45,416 nt of DNA, taken from positions 1 through 45,416 of the forward strand of contig JAJYEQ010000013.1 of assembly GCA_021785695.1 (NCBI GenBank), written 5' to 3'. Shown here in pieces: positions 35,017 to 43,362 of this stretch. The translations under genes and the position numbers were made by a program. The stretch is from Actinomycetes bacterium. GTDB lineage: Bacteria; Actinomycetota; Acidimicrobiia; Acidimicrobiales; RAAP-2. Numbering within the stretch: position 1 is the first letter of the stretch; each line of letters opens with the position of its first letter. Below the pieces are notes generated by a model. That model worked only from the letters and a program-made list of their open reading frames with translations. It was not told the DNA's origin and did no database searches.

Positions 35017-36690
35017 TTAGTCGGCCAGGGACAGCCATGCGTCCTCGGCCTCGGCCAGCTCGGCGAGGGCGGCGGCCAGCTCGTGCCCGAGGCGCGCGTG
35101 CTCGGCCGGGTCCAGGGTCGCGGCCAGCTGCGCTCCGAGGCGCTGGGTACGCCGCTCGAGGCTGGTCATGCGCCGCTCGGCGTCGCGCAGCGCGCGCCCG
35201 CGCGAGGGACCACTGGGTGCGCTCGGGGGTGCCGCGGGCACCCAGGCCGTGATGTCGCCGGGCACCTCGCGCAGCGTCCCGGCCGACTCGATGGTGTAGA
35301 CCCGCTCGGCCGTGCGGCGCAGGAACGATCGGTCGTGCGAGGCGACGACCAAGGTGCCGACCCAGGTGTCCAGGTAGTCCTCCAGTGCGCGGATCGTCTC
35401 GAGGTCCAGGTCGTTGGTCGGCTCGTCGAGGAGCAGCACGTTGGGACGCCGCGCCAGGGCCACCAGCAGCTGGAGGCGCCGGCGCTCTCCGCCCGAGAGG
35501 CGGGCGACAGGTGAGCGGGCCAGGGCGCCGGTGAACCAGAAGCGCTGGAGCAGGTCGCGATCGGCGGGCGAGCCCGGCAGGCCCGAGGCGCCCGCGACCA
35601 CCTCCTCGACGGTCCGGCTCCCCGCGAGCTCGGTGCTGTGCTGGTGGAACAGGACGGGTCGCGTGGTCGCCCCGCGTCGCAGGACGCCCGCGGTGGGCTC
35701 GCGCTCGCCGGCCAGCAGCTCCAGGAGGGTCGTCTTGCCCGCGCCGTTGGCACCGACGATGCCCAGGTGGTCGCCGGGCCCGATCTCGAGGGTGATCTCG
35801 GACAGGACCCGCCGCCCGGCGATCTCGACGCTGGCGCCCGCCGCGCTGAGGACGCGCCGACCGAGTCGGGGGGTGGGACCGCCGTGCAGGTCGAGCGCGC
35901 CCGCCCGAGCCGGGTCGGGTGGCCCCGCCGCCAGCAGCTGGGTCGCCGCGGCGATGCGCGCGCGCGGCTTGCGTGAACGCGCGGGAGCCCCGCGGCGCAG
36001 CCAGGCCAGCTCGTGGCGCGCTGCGTTGCGGCGAGCCTGCTCGGCCTCCACCACGGATCGCGCGCGCTCGGCCAGGTCGGTGACGTAGGCGGCGTAACCG
36101 CCGCGGTGCTCGTGCAGGGCGCCGCGATCGACCTCGACCAGGCGCGTCGTGACCGCGTCGAGGAGCGTGCGGTCGTGGCTCACGAGGACCACCGCGGCGC
36201 GCGTGGCCCGCAGGTGGGACTCGAGCCAGGTGACCGTCTCGAGGTCCAGGTGGTTGGTCGGCTCGTCGAGGATGAGCAGGTCGACCTCGCTGGCCAGCGG
36301 GCGCACCAGGGCGACCCGCTTGGCCAGCCCCCCCGACAGGGAGGCGACCCGGCGCGACCGGACGCCGGCCAGTCCCAGGCGGTCCGCCAGGGCCACCGCG
36401 GCCACGTCGGCGCCCACGGCGTCAGCGACGGTCGAGTGCGGCGTGACGGCGGGGTCCTGGGGCAGGTGGGCCAGGCGCAGGTGACGTCGCTGGCGCACGC
36501 TCCCGGCGCTCGGCGCCAGCTCCCCGGCCACCAGGGCCAGGAGAGCCGACTTGCCCGCGCCGTTGATCCCAACGACGCCGACGCGCTCGCCCGCCGAGAT
36601 GGTCAGGCGGACCCGGTCGAGGATGGGGCCATCGGGCCCGGCGAGCGTGACGTCCTCGAGGTCGACGAGGACGTCACGCGACTGGGCCAC
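35017..36690 (-). CDS. ABC-F family ATPase
   Basis: The 557-residue protein has two ABC cassettes and no membrane segments. Walker A sites are GINGAGKS (about 41-48) and GANGAGKT (about 311-318). Signatures are LSGGLAKRVALVR and LSGGERRRLQLL, and both cassettes have a LLLDEPTN(H/D)LDLET Walker B. A basic linker (RRGAPARSRKPRARI) joins them, and the C-terminal tail is coiled-coil-like (RRMTSLERRTQRLGAQLA). This layout matches Uup/EttA-type ABC-F factors acting on ribosomes. The GTG at 36690 begins with homology; an ATG 14 codons upstream is also open. Confidence 0.9.
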   Translation of the reverse strand: MAQSRDVLVDLEDVTLAGPDGPILDRVRLTISAGERVGVVGINGAGKSALLALVAGELAPSAGSVRQRRHLRLAHLPQDPAVTPHSTVADAVGADVAAVALADRLGLAGVRSRRVASLSGGLAKRVALVRPLASEVDLLILDEPTNHLDLETVTWLESHLRATRAAVVLVSHDRTLLDAVTTRLVEVDRGALHEHRGGYAAYVTDLAERARSVVEAEQARRNAARHELAWLRRGAPARSRKPRARIAAATQLLAAGPPDPARAGALDLHGGPTPRLGRRVLSAAGASVEIAGRRVLSEITLEIGPGDHLGIVGANGAGKTTLLELLAGEREPTAGVLRRGATTRPVLFHQHSTELAGSRTVEEVVAGASGLPGSPADRDLLQRFWFTGALARSPVARLSGGERRRLQLLVALARRPNVLLLDEPTNDLDLETIRALEDYLDTWVGTLVVASHDRSFLRRTAERVYTIESAGTLREVPGDITAWVPAAPPSAPSGPSRGRALRDAERRMTSLERRTQRLGAQLAATLDPAEHARLGHELAAALAELAEAEDAWLSLAD

Positions 36691-36869
36691 GGTCCTCGGG
36701 CGACGACACCGGGCGCGCCCGGGACGCGCCACCGGCGGCCCGGCGAGCGTGGGTCGTGCACATGGCGCTCACCGTAGCGGGCGGGCGGGCGCCCGGACAT
36801 CGCCCCTGACGCCGCTGGGCCGCGGGACCTTGCTATCGTGCGAGGAACTTCGGGGGGAAAGGCCGTGTC

Positions 36870-37688
36870 ATGGGTGTGCGAGGACGGGGGAGCCGCCGAC
36901 GCGATCGGGGGGCGGTGGCCGGGGCTCGTCGAGCCGCGGTCCTCGCGGTCGCGACGGTCCTGAGCGTGGGCCTGACGCCGCTGAGCGCCTCGGCGGCGAC
37001 CAGTGTGTACAGCACGGGCACGACGGGGTACGACGTGTCGTACCCGAACTGCGCCGACTCGGTGCCGGCCGGTTTCAGCTTCGGCATCGTCGGCCTGACC
37101 GGTGGGCGGCCCTTCTCGACCAACGGGTGCGCGCAATCCGAGTGGAGCACCGCGTTGAAGTGGACCACCGGGCCCTCGGCGTACTTCAACACCGGCTACG
37201 CCGGCGCGTACGCCAAGTCGATCACCAGTGGCTGCTCGACGGCGTCGCAATTTGCGGGCGTCTACGGCACCCTGGCCCGGCACGCCCTCGCCCAGGCCCA
37301 GGAGGCCTGGGCGATCGGCTGCAGCGAGGTCGACTGGGCTGGCTCGGTGCTGGCCACCGTGTCATCGGCGACACCGGCGATGTGGTGGGCCGACATCGAG
37401 ACGGGCAACAGCTGGTCGATGTCGACCAGCCTCAACCAGTTCACGATCGACGGGATCATCTCCGAGATGCAGCAGGGTTCCCCGGGTCTGGGCGGCGTTT
37501 ACTCGACGAGGGCCTCGTGGGCCAAGATCACCGGCAGCGCATCGTGGACTCCGTCGCCTGCTCCCACGGCCAACTGGGTCGCCGGCGTGACGGGGTGCCC
37601 GAAGTCGTCCCCCTTCGACGGCGGATCTCCCACCTGGCTGGCCCAGACCGGCCAGACAGGTGGGGTTGACGTCGACACCGCCTGTTGA
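36870..37688 (+). CDS. Secreted GH25-like/DUF1906-like barrel protein
   Basis: The 272-residue protein has a basic start and signal peptide ending near residue 44 (LSASAATS). The mature part starts GYDVSYPNCADSVPAGFSFGIVGLTGGRPFSTNGCAQSEW, then NTGYAGAY, MWWADIETGNSW and GVYSTRASWAKITG. The D-V-S and D-I-E pairs on successive strands resemble the lysozyme-like (GH25) or DUF1906 barrels found as secreted actinobacterial proteins. Three Cys pairs are plausible. It may act on the cell wall, but activity cannot be asserted. Confidence 0.75.
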   Translation: MGVRGRGSRRRDRGAVAGARRAAVLAVATVLSVGLTPLSASAATSVYSTGTTGYDVSYPNCADSVPAGFSFGIVGLTGGRPFSTNGCAQSEWSTALKWTTGPSAYFNTGYAGAYAKSITSGCSTASQFAGVYGTLARHALAQAQEAWAIGCSEVDWAGSVLATVSSATPAMWWADIETGNSWSMSTSLNQFTIDGIISEMQQGSPGLGGVYSTRASWAKITGSASWTPSPAPTANWVAGVTGCPKSSPFDGGSPTWLAQTGQTGGVDVDTAC

Positions 37689-37781
37689 GGCGGGCCGCGG
37701 CGCGGGCGCGGCGCGCCCGCGTGATCGCGCTACGGTGCGTTGTGAGGCCGCGACCGCGAGGGTGCGGCGCGGGAGTTCGCC

Positions 37782-38015
37782 ATGAGTGAAGCCGAAGATC
37801 CAGTCGAGCGCTTCGTCCACCAGGCGCCCGCTCCCGCGGACCGCGACACGGAGGCCAGTGCGCCCCGGCACGCGCCGAGACGCTCTCGACGCGGGTGGCT
37901 GACGCGCTTCCTCTTCGAGAAGCGGCCCAGCCCCTACAGCTCGATTGCCCCGCGCCGCGCTGACGGGACGCGAACGAAGCTGTTCTTCTTCAACGGCAGC
38001 GGTCGCGGGCGCTAA
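37782..38015 (+). CDS. Small basic protein, unknown
   Basis: The 77-residue frame starts with an acidic stretch (MSEAEDPVERF), then a Pro/Arg-rich middle and a basic C-terminal half (RRGWLTRFLFEKRPSPYSS...KLFFFNGSGRGR). GGGAG precedes the ATG by 9 bases. No family recognised. It lies between a secreted protein gene and a convergent aminotransferase gene. Confidence 0.5.
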   Translation: MSEAEDPVERFVHQAPAPADRDTEASAPRHAPRRSRRGWLTRFLFEKRPSPYSSIAPRRADGTRTKLFFFNGSGRGR

Positions 38016-38039
38016 GCCCCCGGACGCGACGCGGCGGGC

Positions 38040-39221
38040 TCAGCGGGCCCGGAGCTGCGCGACGAACACGCCCAGCCGAGCGATCCCCTCGCGCAGCTCC
38101 TCGCGCGACACCGAGTAGGACAGCCGCACGTGCGTGCGCGCGGTCGCGGTGCCGAAGTCGCGTCCGGGCGTGAGCGCGACGTGGGCGCGCTCGAGTGCGT
38201 CCTCGCAGAACTGCCACGCGTCCAGCCCGGTGCTCGACACGTCGAAGTAGGCGTAGAAGGCGCCATCGGGGGCGACGGTGACGGGCAAGCCGAGGCGCGA
38301 GAGTCCGTCCACGACGATGCCGCGCCGCTCCACCAGGTCTCGGCGCCGCTCCTCGCTGAGGGCCAGCGACGCCGGCGTGAAGCAGGCCCGGGCGGCCATC
38401 TGGGCGGGAGCCGAGGCGCACAGGAAGTAGTTCATGGCCAGGCGCTCCACCGGTGCGAGGAGCGCCTCGGGCAAGACGCACCATCCCAGACGCCACCCGG
38501 TCATGCCGAAGTACTTCGAGAAGCTGTTGATGACGATGGCGTCAGGGTCGCCCGCCAGGATCGTGGGGACCGCAGCACCGTCGGGCTCAGGATCGGCGAG
38601 GTTCAGATAGATCTCGTCGACGATGCGCCAGGCACCCCGGGCGCGGGCCAGCGCACAGATGGCGACCAGCTCCTCGGACGGGATGCGGGTGCCCGTCGGG
38701 TTCGCGGGGCTGGCCATCATGACGGCGCTGGTGCGCTCGCTCCAGGCGTCGGCCACGGCGGTCGCACTCAGCTGGAGGCGCGTTGCGGGCGATGTGGGCA
38801 CCGCGACGACGGTCCCGCCAAAGGAGGCCACCAGCTGGCGGTTGCAGGGGTAGGCCGGGTCGGCGAGCAGGACCTCGTCACCGGGTTCGGTCGTCGCCGC
38901 GATGACCAGGAGGAGGGCCGAGGAGGCGCCCGAGGTGATGGCGATGCGCGCGGGATCGACGGCCACGCCGTGGCGATCACGGTAGAAGTCGGCGATCGCC
39001 TGGCGCAGCACGGGCAGGCCCAGTGCGGGCGTGTAGGGGAGGGGACGGCCGTCCATGACCTCGCACATCGCCTCGCGCACCGCGGGCGGGGCGCCGTAGT
39101 CGGGCTCGCCCAGGCTGAGCTTCACCACGTGGTGTCCCGCGGCCTCGAGCTCCGCAGCGCGCTGACCGAACGACATGGCGTAGAAGGGCTCCACGGTCTG
39201 GGCGCGGTAGGCGATCTTCAT
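38040..39221 (-). CDS. Class I/II PLP-dependent aminotransferase
   Basis: The 393-residue fold-type I enzyme has VVKLSLGEPDYGAPPAVREAM at the N-terminus, LPYTPALGLPVLRQAIADFY and MASPANPTGTRIP (the N-P-T-G motif). The PLP-Lys is in NSFSKYFGMTGWRLGW (about residue 236), and HVRLSYSVSREEL holds the substrate Arg. It belongs to the aspartate aminotransferase-like group; the amino donor cannot be assigned. The ATG at 39221 follows GAGGAGG; a longer start 14 codons upstream is less supported. Confidence 0.9.
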   Translation of the reverse strand: MKIAYRAQTVEPFYAMSFGQRAAELEAAGHHVVKLSLGEPDYGAPPAVREAMCEVMDGRPLPYTPALGLPVLRQAIADFYRDRHGVAVDPARIAITSGASSALLLVIAATTEPGDEVLLADPAYPCNRQLVASFGGTVVAVPTSPATRLQLSATAVADAWSERTSAVMMASPANPTGTRIPSEELVAICALARARGAWRIVDEIYLNLADPEPDGAAVPTILAGDPDAIVINSFSKYFGMTGWRLGWCVLPEALLAPVERLAMNYFLCASAPAQMAARACFTPASLALSEERRRDLVERRGIVVDGLSRLGLPVTVAPDGAFYAYFDVSSTGLDAWQFCEDALERAHVALTPGRDFGTATARTHVRLSYSVSREELREGIARLGVFVAQLRAR

Positions 39222-39367
39222 GGGCCCTCCTCGGGTCGGGGGGGACGCGTTGGGGAGAGTCACCGCGTCACGGGTCGAACCAATCGTGGCACGTTGCCAA
39301 GGCGACCCGCAGCGGATCGGGGGATCTGGCGTGTGCCGGGCTGTGGGCCGATGGGCGGTTGACTACC

Positions 39368-40189
39368 GTGGAGCTGATCGAGGAAGGACGGGTCGTGGTG
39401 GAGGGGCAACGGGGTCCGGCGGCCTACTTCGAGCGTGAGTCGGCCACGCGATTTCGCCCGACCCCGCACGTCGGGGGAGGATGGAATCCCGACGAGCAGC
39501 ACATCGCGCCCGCTATCGGTCTGCTCGCCCACCTGATCGAAAGGGACCGTGACCAGCGTCGCGGGGATGACCTGGCCATCTCCCGCCTGTCCTGCGACAT
39601 CTTGGGCACGCTCCCGTTGGAGAGCATCGAGATCGAGATCGACGTGCTGCGGCCCGGACGCACCATCGAGCTGGTCGAGGCGCGGCTGGTCCACGACGGC
39701 CGCTGCGCCGCGCTGGCGCGGGCGTGGCTCGTTGGCCGTCATGACACGCGGGGCTACGCGGGCACGCCGCTAGCGCGCATCGCGGCACCGGACGACCTGC
39801 CGTCGCGTGACCCGGGCCGCCTGTGGCCCGGTGGCTTCGTGCGCTCCGTCGAGGCCCGGGGCGCGGGTGATGCACCCGGTCGCGCGACGTTCTGGATCCG
39901 CACCGACGTCGAGCTGGTCGCTGGCGAGGCCGCCAGTCCCACCGCCCGGATGCTCGGCTTCGTCGACATCGCCAACGGGGTCACACCTCGGGTCTCCGCC
40001 GAGCAGGTCTTCTTCCCCAACCTCGATCTCACCGCGCACATCTTTCGCGAGCCCCGCGGTGAGTGGGTCGGCTTCGACACGTACGTGTCCTTCGGACCCG
40101 ACGGTCTCGGACTCACGCACAGTGTGCTGCACGACACCACGGGACCTCTGGGGGCCGTCGAGCAGACGCTCACCGTGCGGCCCCGTTGA
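39368..40189 (+). CDS. Double-hotdog acyl-CoA thioesterase-like protein
   Basis: The 273-residue protein resembles the TesB-like thioesterase superfamily found in actinobacteria. GGGWNPDEQHIAPAIGLLAHLIER lies in the first half, ISRLSCDILGTLPLESIEIEIDVLRPGRTIELVEARL forms the first hotdog, and a second (residues about 180-270) ends LTHSVLHDTTGPLGAVEQTLTVRP. The start is uncertain: a TTG at 39359 or the GTG at 39368, which I prefer. It is the last gene with the high-GC codon style of the window before the composition changes. Confidence 0.78.
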   Translation: MELIEEGRVVVEGQRGPAAYFERESATRFRPTPHVGGGWNPDEQHIAPAIGLLAHLIERDRDQRRGDDLAISRLSCDILGTLPLESIEIEIDVLRPGRTIELVEARLVHDGRCAALARAWLVGRHDTRGYAGTPLARIAAPDDLPSRDPGRLWPGGFVRSVEARGAGDAPGRATFWIRTDVELVAGEAASPTARMLGFVDIANGVTPRVSAEQVFFPNLDLTAHIFREPRGEWVGFDTYVSFGPDGLGLTHSVLHDTTGPLGAVEQTLTVRPR

Positions 40190-41144
40190 GTCGGTGGGGT
40201 CATGCGAATCGTCGATGTGAAAGGCTCGTCCGACTTGATGCCGAGGACTGAGTAGTTTCGTAGCCCCATGGGCTCGCGCCACTTCCGGCCGGCGATTGCC
40301 GGCTTCGTCACCTCGACGATGGGGCGAAACCGGAGCATCGAATTCCAGCGCAGTGGGCTCGGGTCGCGTGGGCTGGTCTCGGCAATCGACTATCCACGAA
40401 AATCGAAGTTGGGTAATGGCGGACAGCCCCATCTGCCTCGGACCGTTCACAACGATCCGGGTGTCAGCAGTTGAGGCCATATCTCGGTGAACTGCGGCCT
40501 TGCGGGTTTTCACGTCCCTCACGAGGCGTGATGGGACAAGGAGCCAGCTGGGTTGGGTCGCGCATGCTGACCGCTCTCCCTACTCCGAGACGACCCGTGT
40601 CGTCCGAGTCCTCGCGCGCTCATCCGAGCCACGTGATGTTGCTGCTGTCGACGACGAGAGCCGACGTTGTTTAGGCGGTTAGTTCGCCGTACACTGGAAC
40701 CAGACGGCGATGGAGCTCGCCGAAACCGCCTTGGTTGGCTGATAGCTCCTGTGGTCGCCCTTGCGGCGAGAACAGGAGCATGCTTTGTCACTACGAACAG
40801 CCGAGGATTATGGTTCGCGCCGCGCGAGCAGCGGATCGGCTATCCGATTCCAGGTCGCCAACGCCGGGCGTTACCGGGGGCTCAACGTTGATCGCCCACG
40901 CAGTCGATGGCCGAATCGACCCGAACGAGCTGGCAGCGCTCTCGTGCGCGACGCCGGGCGCCAGTGCCGACGATCGAGAGTCGGAGTCCCCGAGTCTCTG
41001 GTTGCTGTACGTCTCCCGGTGCAGGCCATCGCTGGCAGAGTTCGGGGATCGCTCATGTCGGCTCGTCCCTCCTGCGACACCGCTTCTCCCCTCCGAGGCC
41101 ATCGGGTGCGGGAGAAGCGTCGCCGGAAGGGCGCTCCCGTAGCG
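40190..41144. other. Gene-poor lower-GC stretch
   Basis: About 950 bp with several short open frames on both strands, none with a family signature, steady codon bias or convincing ribosome site. No tRNA, integrase or att-like repeat was seen. It contains one strong stem-loop (40745-40779). GC is visibly below that of the preceding 40 kb. I read it as the edge of a transferred or degraded segment. Confidence 0.5.
40745..40779. terminator. Strong two-part stem-loop
   Basis: GCTCCTGT (40745-40752) pairs perfectly with ACAGGAGC (40772-40779). A 2x2 internal loop leads to TCGCC/GGCGA around CTTGC. A T-containing tail (tgctttgtc) follows on the plus strand. It could be a terminator or part of a small RNA. 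Confidence 0.5.
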
Positions 41145-41168
41145 GAGAACTCGATCGAGAGCAAGACC

Positions 41169-41665
41169 ATGATCGGAATTCCTCGCGGAAGCCAGAAAAA
41201 GCAGGAGTTCGATCACGGGCAACAGATCCACTGTCTTGCCCGCCGCTCCTGTTCGGCAACCTCCTGTCTGCCGACTGGGCATGCGTGCCCGACACCCTCG
41301 CTCACGATGGCGACACACTGGACGCGCTCGTGCTGAACGAAGACGCCACCTTTCCGGCGTGCCATGTCATGGCTCGACCGGTGGCGGTGTTTTGGATGGC
41401 CGATGAAGAGGAGCCTGACGTCAAGATCATCGGCGTTCTCTCCCATGGGCCGATGAGGCACACCGTCGCCGACCTCGACGAGGTCCCCGGCGGGTTCGGC
41501 GACGAGATCGACCATTTCTTTGACATGTACACGCACCTGGAGCCCGGAAATGAGACCGCGGTCAAGGGCCACGAAGGGCGCGAAGCAGTGTTGGCACAGA
41601 TCGAGGTATCCCGCGACCAGTTCGGTCTGAATGGGTGCTCGAGCCATATCGCGGTCAGGCCATGA
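41169..41665 (+). pseudogene. ppa: Inorganic pyrophosphatase gene, frameshifted and eroded
   Basis: Two frames together spell a family I soluble pyrophosphatase. The first, from the ATG at 41169, reads IGIPRGSQKKQEFDHG (compare I-E-I-P-x-G-S-x-N-K-Y-E-x-D). After a shift near 41231-41246 the next frame reads LLFGNLLSADWACVPDTLAHDGDTLDALVLNE (the D-G-D-x-x-D metal site), then PDVKIIGV, DLDEVP and a C-terminal helix. Several conserved residues differ (Y-P-A-D-Y-G became S-A-D-W-A-C; the D-P-R motif is lost). Even repaired, activity is doubtful. The stop overlaps the ATG of the first MutS-type gene (ATGA), so it was once operon-coupled. Confidence 0.75.
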
Positions 41666-43362
41666 GCAATCCCGTCCGCGAGATAGCCGACCAGCCACGA
41701 GGATCGGCCCCCACGCCTGTCGATGGCGGAGCCGAGAGCGGGAACGGTGGCGGCGCTGGCCAGAAGTCTCGGTCGGGAGATGGGCCACCGCTACCTTCGG
41801 AGCCGCCCGTGCCCGAGCACCCCCAGCGCTTTACCAGCTTGGTAGTGGGCGAACCATCGGGGCAGGCGAGTGCCGGGGGGCGAGAAGATCGTTCCTTCGC
41901 CTCCGACGTGAACCTCGACCAGATCATCGCGACGATCGCCGGAGATCGAGAGGAGCGCGATCTGATCACGGCACTCTTCTTGGGGCACCTCGACGACATC
42001 GACACTGTGCACTATCGCCATGAGGTCTTTCGCGACTTGGAAGATCAGGTGCTCTGCGAACAGAGCCGTCACTTCGCCGAGCGGATGCACCAGGTGCGCG
42101 CCCACCTGGCGCAAGCGCGGAAGATGCAGTACCAACATCAGCGCGAGGGGTGGTTTCTCGACGCTGCCGCCATCTACTGCGAAGCTGTTGCGTCGTTGGT
42201 CGACGATCTCGGTTCCGCGCAACTCACTTCTCGTGCACTTCTAGCATTCCGCGAGTTTCTGACGGCTTACGTTGCTTCCTCCGCTTTCGCGGCTCTGTCG
42301 GCTGATACGAGAGCCCAGAAGGACGCTCTCGGCCAAATCCGCTACTGCGTCCGCATTCGGGGCGAGCGAGTCGACGTGAGCCGCTACGAGGGCCAGGCCG
42401 ACTACAGCGCTGAGGTGTTGAAGACCTTCGAACGGTTCAAGCAGGGCGTGGTCAAGGATTACCGAATCAAGTACCGCACCTGGCCAGGAATGAACCACGT
42501 TGGCGCACAAATCCTTCAGTCGTTGGCCCGGCTGTTCGGTGACGAATTCTCGGCACTGGATGGATATTGCAGCCAGCACGCTGAGTTCTTCGATGAAACG
42601 ATCCGGCGTTTCGAGCGCGAAGTCCAGTTCTACCTGGCCTATCTCGACTACGTCGGGCCTCTACGAGCAGCCGGTCTGAGCTTTTGCTATCCGGAGGTCA
42701 CCGCAGCCTCGAAGGATGTCTTTGCTACCGACACCTTCGACTTGGCGCTCGCCAAGAAGCTGGTATCGGAGGGTAAGCCAATCGTTCGGAACGATTTCCA
42801 TCTGGCGGGCCCGGAGCGCATCTTCGTGGTGTCCGGTCCGAACCAGGGCGGCAAGACCACGTTCGCCCGAACCTTCGGCCAACTCCATCACCTGGCCGGC
42901 GTCGGCTGCCCGGTCCCCGGCCGTGCGGCTCGGCTCTTTCTCTACGATCGCCTGCTTACGCATTTCGAGAGAGAGGAGGACGTGACGAGGATGCGCGGGA
43001 AACTCGAAGACGACCTCGTGAGAATACGAGAGGTTCTCCGTGCTGCGACCCCCAACAGCATTGTCATCATGAACGAGATCTTCACATCGACGACGTTGAG
43101 CGATGCTCGGTTCTTGGGCAAGAAGGTGATGGAGAAGATCATCCAGCTCGACCTGCTGTGCGTCTACGTAACTTTCGTCGATGAGCTGGCGTCCCTCGGC
43201 GAGTCCGTCGTCAGCATGATCAGCACGATCGCTCCGGAGGACCCGGCCGAGCGTACCTACAAGGTGGTCAGGGGACCCGCCGACGGGCTTGCCTACGCCC
43301 TGGCGATAGCCAAGAAACACAACGTCACCTACGAACGTTTGCGGCGGAGGGTGATCCCATGA
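41662..43362 (+). CDS. MutS-type ATPase A, no mismatch-recognition domain
   Basis: The 566-residue protein has a Pro/Gly/Ser-rich disordered lead (residues 1-85), then a helical MutS core/lever-like region opening with HLDDIDTVHYRHEVFRDLED. The MutS domain V ATPase follows with Walker A GPNQGGKTT (392-400), FEREEDVTRMRGKLEDDL (signature region), and Walker B IVIMNEIFTSTT with Asn471-Glu472 in place of Asp-Glu. The N-terminal mismatch-binding and connector domains of MutS are absent, as is the Smr nuclease of MutS2. It probably pairs with MutS-type B, whose ATG overlaps its stop by 4 bases. DNA or RNA role unknown. Confidence 0.88.
   Translation: MSNPVREIADQPRGSAPTPVDGGAESGNGGGAGQKSRSGDGPPLPSEPPVPEHPQRFTSLVVGEPSGQASAGGREDRSFASDVNLDQIIATIAGDREERDLITALFLGHLDDIDTVHYRHEVFRDLEDQVLCEQSRHFAERMHQVRAHLAQARKMQYQHQREGWFLDAAAIYCEAVASLVDDLGSAQLTSRALLAFREFLTAYVASSAFAALSADTRAQKDALGQIRYCVRIRGERVDVSRYEGQADYSAEVLKTFERFKQGVVKDYRIKYRTWPGMNHVGAQILQSLARLFGDEFSALDGYCSQHAEFFDETIRRFEREVQFYLAYLDYVGPLRAAGLSFCYPEVTAASKDVFATDTFDLALAKKLVSEGKPIVRNDFHLAGPERIFVVSGPNQGGKTTFARTFGQLHHLAGVGCPVPGRAARLFLYDRLLTHFEREEDVTRMRGKLEDDLVRIREVLRAATPNSIVIMNEIFTSTTLSDARFLGKKVMEKIIQLDLLCVYVTFVDELASLGESVVSMISTIAPEDPAERTYKVVRGPADGLAYALAIAKKHNVTYERLRRRVIP

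Noticed and set aside
39268..39295. tRNA T-arm-like GGTCGAACCAATC
   Set aside because: No acceptor or anticodon stems can be paired around it. No tRNA or rRNA gene was seen in the window.
40190..41144. Several 60-175-codon frames on both strands
   Set aside because: No recognisable domain, poor codon bias, no ribosome sites; they overlap one another.
41231..41246. Programmed frameshift in the pyrophosphatase gene
   Set aside because: No slippery heptamer or downstream pseudoknot is evident, and other conserved residues are lost, so decay fits better.
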